From assembly GCF_002395745.1 (NCBI RefSeq), contig NZ_DGUN01000051.1, forward strand, positions 1 through 64,000: 64,000 nucleotides of DNA. The letters are read 5' to 3'. This DNA comes from Fibrobacter sp. UBA4309. Lineage in GTDB: Bacteria; Fibrobacterota; Fibrobacteria; Fibrobacterales; Fibrobacteraceae. Numbering within the stretch: position 1 is the stretch's first letter; every line of letters starts with the position of its first letter. The notes beneath the pieces are model-generated. The model ran no database searches. It was not told where the DNA came from and saw only the letters and a program-made list of their open reading frames with translations. Both the position numbers and the translations under genes were made by a program. Below are positions 62,098 to 64,000 of this stretch, piece by piece.

Positions 62098-63930
62098 TTA
62101 ACGGGCCACGCGGACGCTCTGGAGCTGTCCAGTGAGGCGGTTACGCAGGTAGTAGACGCCCGAGTTCTTCACTGCGCTGGAAGTCTTGAGGATTTCAGCG
62201 GCAGCATCGAAGCCGTAGGCGCTCAGCACGCCGAGGCGCACGCCCTGCTGGTCAAACACGAAGTAGTCCTGGAGGGTGTTCTGTTCGAACTGGACGTCCT
62301 TCACGATTCCATCGGTTCCGCCGCCGATCGGTTCCGGGTCGGTCGCGTTGGCACCCTTCACGAAGGTGAAGTAGTCCACGTCGAACCAGGCGCCAGTCAC
62401 ATCCATGCGGAGGATATGCTTGCCGGCCGGGAGCGTCACGTTGGCAGAGACCTTGTTGTAGTCGTCGTAGTTCTCTTCGCCAGAAGATGCGGCCGGCACA
62501 GAAATCTTGTCGGTGAGTTCCTTGCCATCGAGGGACATCTGGAAGCTGGAGGTAGAACCTGCGGCAGCCACGGCGGCAAAGAAGGTATATTCGCCTGCTT
62601 CGGCAACATTGATAGTGTATTCGAGCCAGTCGCCTTCGTTGTTGTAGCCCACCACGACCCCGGTAGCCTTCTTGTACAGGTCAACGCCGGTATCGCTGCG
62701 GTAGTCGGAGTTGCCATGGTTTTCGGAATCGGCGTCATAGTAAGACTGGTTGGAGGAGCCGTCTTCGTTCTTGCCCTTGCCCGGAATGTCGAAATCTTCG
62801 GCTTCAACCTTGCCCGGGACGGCAATCGCTTCGCCCTTGAACGGGAGCTGCGGTTCCGGATCGACCTGAGTGAGTTCGCCCGTCGGAAGGCCCGTCGTGT
62901 TGACACCCTTGTTCTTGGAGAGGTAATCCTTGAGCCAGGTCATGGCCGGACGATCCTTGCCATCCCTGATAATACCGGAGTTACCGTTCGTGGTCCAAGT
63001 TGAACCGTAGATATAGCCCCAAAGGGTGATACCGGCGATGTGTTCATTTTCCATGAAGTAGGAGATCTGCTGAGAGTAGCAGTTCTTCTGGTCGTTATCG
63101 TCTGCAGTAGCGATATCGTATTCAGAGATGAACATCGGCATCTGGGTTTTGCTCCAGATTTCTTCAATAGCGCTCTTGAGCGTATTGATGTTCAAGCAGG
63201 AACCGCCACCGCCCTGGCCACCAGCCTGACCGCCGGAAACCTGCATGTCGTGAGCCTGCAAGCCGTAGGCGTCAACCGGAGCACCAGCCTTTTTCAGCTT
63301 GTTGATCAGGTCGATACCTTCGTTCTTCTGCCACTGCACAGTGTTATAGTCGTTATAAATGAGGATTGCATCCGGCCAACGTTCACGAGCCATCTTGAAT
63401 GCGGTCACCACGAATTCGTAGTTGCCGTTATCGCCACCGAGTGCCGGAATGATGTTGTTGTTATTGCCGTATCCAGAGTGGTAACCGCCACCAGACTTGA
63501 TAGCTTCGTTCACCACGTCAATCATTTCAAGATCGGGGTAATGTTTCTTGACGGCGTCCATCCAGTTCGTGATGGCCGTCTTGGTATCGTTTGCGCTAAG
63601 GCCGTTCAACCAGTTCGGATACTGGGAGCCCCAAACCAGGGCATGGAACTTGAAGTGCCCGCCATTGTTCTTTGCCCAGTTGTAGGCAGCATCGCAACCG
63701 CTCCAGTTGAAATTACCGCGGGAACCTTCGATAGAGGCCCACTTACATTCGTTTTCGGCGGTAATCTGGTTCCACAACTGCGTAAAGTCGCTACGAACCT
63801 GACCGCGTGTCGTAATGTTACCGACGAACTTGGCAGCGCCATCGGCCAGGCCGGGCCCTGCGAAAGAGACCGTCGACGCCGCAAGAGCGATCGTTGCGGC
63901 CCTAGCAACTGATGAAAGTATGTTTTTCAT
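62098..63930 (-). CDS. GH10 endo-1,4-beta-xylanase with CBM6
   Basis: 610 residues from the ATG at 63930, which has AAGGA 8 bases upstream. A signal peptide (about 1-24) is followed by a GH10 barrel at about 30-345: acid/base Glu in MIDVVNEAIKSG (about E142), nucleophile Glu in MPMFISEYDIATA (about E270, where most enzymes read TELD), FKFHALVWGSQYPNW and GITLWGY. A Gly-rich loop with Cys lies at 233-245. A CBM6 module follows at about 365-520 (VEAEDFDIPGKG; GDWLEYTINVAEAGEYTF; ILRMDVTGAWFDVDYFTFVK). The C-terminal 80 residues form a basic-ended domain (YYLRNRLTGQLQSVRVAR) seen in Fibrobacter enzymes. It cuts xylan outside the cell. A terminator follows. Confidence 0.94.
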   Translation of the reverse strand: MKNILSSVARAATIALAASTVSFAGPGLADGAAKFVGNITTRGQVRSDFTQLWNQITAENECKWASIEGSRGNFNWSGCDAAYNWAKNNGGHFKFHALVWGSQYPNWLNGLSANDTKTAITNWMDAVKKHYPDLEMIDVVNEAIKSGGGYHSGYGNNNNIIPALGGDNGNYEFVVTAFKMARERWPDAILIYNDYNTVQWQKNEGIDLINKLKKAGAPVDAYGLQAHDMQVSGGQAGGQGGGGSCLNINTLKSAIEEIWSKTQMPMFISEYDIATADDNDQKNCYSQQISYFMENEHIAGITLWGYIYGSTWTTNGNSGIIRDGKDRPAMTWLKDYLSKNKGVNTTGLPTGELTQVDPEPQLPFKGEAIAVPGKVEAEDFDIPGKGKNEDGSSNQSYYDADSENHGNSDYRSDTGVDLYKKATGVVVGYNNEGDWLEYTINVAEAGEYTFFAAVAAAGSTSSFQMSLDGKELTDKISVPAASSGEENYDDYNKVSANVTLPAGKHILRMDVTGAWFDVDYFTFVKGANATDPEPIGGGTDGIVKDVQFEQNTLQDYFVFDQQGVRLGVLSAYGFDAAAEILKTSSAVKNSGVYYLRNRLTGQLQSVRVAR

Positions 63931-64000
63931 GATCCACATCCTTGAATTATTGTTAATAAGGCCGACAGCCTTGCCAACCCATAATAAAACTACCCCGAAA

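Overview
This window looks like a chromosomal segment of a Fibrobacter-type anaerobic, fibre-degrading bacterium. The signs are a GH8 endoglucanase with a serine-rich linker and a T9SS-like tail, a GH10 xylanase with a CBM6, lipoproteins with Ser/Glu-rich linkers, several CotH-type lipoproteins, and a very large surface-glycan locus. I cannot fix the species. No rRNA, tRNA, CRISPR array, phage, transposase or transcriptional regulator was recognised.

Layout. (1) 1-12 kb, mostly housekeeping: the 3' part of an acyl-CoA dehydrogenase gene, a Ser-rich lipoprotein with UDP-galactopyranose mutase, rpsB-tsf, a flavin reductase, an envelope-protein pair, rplM-rpsI (rpsI seems to start at AUC), then a CNNM/CBS protein and a SppA-type protease with an extra N-terminal barrel-like domain. 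(2) 12-31.5 kb, plus strand: fourteen closely spaced genes. Module A (12.0-18.2 kb) has a GT2, LicD, a flippase, a nucleotidyltransferase/PLP-enzyme fusion and an ornithine-cyclodeaminase-like protein. A Wzc-type tyrosine kinase follows. Module B (20.4-28.8 kb) has a CotH lipoprotein, a second flippase, two DegT-like PLP enzymes, two ATP-grasp enzymes and an opine dehydrogenase. A two-domain glycosyltransferase and an acyltransferase close the run. (3) 31.5-36.1 kb: a duplicated cassette of membrane acyltransferase (+) with convergent outer-membrane-like protein and SGNH hydrolase (-). (4) 36.1-43.4 kb, minus strand: GT2, Stealth phosphotransferase, EpsG/Wzy-like polymerase, GT4, rhamnosyltransferase-like GT2, epimerase and a eukaryote-like UDP-glucose dehydrogenase. 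(5) 43.5-58.2 kb, minus strand: a large CotH/lamin-tail lipoprotein, a DMT transporter, a lytic transglycosylase, PTS EI and HPr without any EII, an MCE protein, TrmH, an unknown secreted protein, an M16-like lipoprotein lacking the zinc motif, and two BatA/B-like VWA proteins. (6) 58.3-64 kb, minus strand: GH8, an acyltransferase and GH10.

How the genes work together. The 12-43 kb region reads as one Wzx/Wzy-type polysaccharide locus: sugar-nucleotide supply (glf at 2-3 kb, ugd, epimerase), glycosyltransferases, two flippases, a polymerase-like protein and a Wzc co-polymerase. It also carries an unusual set of nitrogen-chemistry enzymes. I infer that this set makes and attaches non-sugar decorations, one CDP-activated and LicD-transferred, the other opine- and amide-type. 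The acyltransferase/SGNH cassettes probably add and trim acyl groups. The initiating sugar-phosphate transferase and the Wza exporter are not in the window. The stretch from about 28.8 to 39 kb is visibly more AT-rich than the rest, which suggests transferred or fast-evolving DNA.
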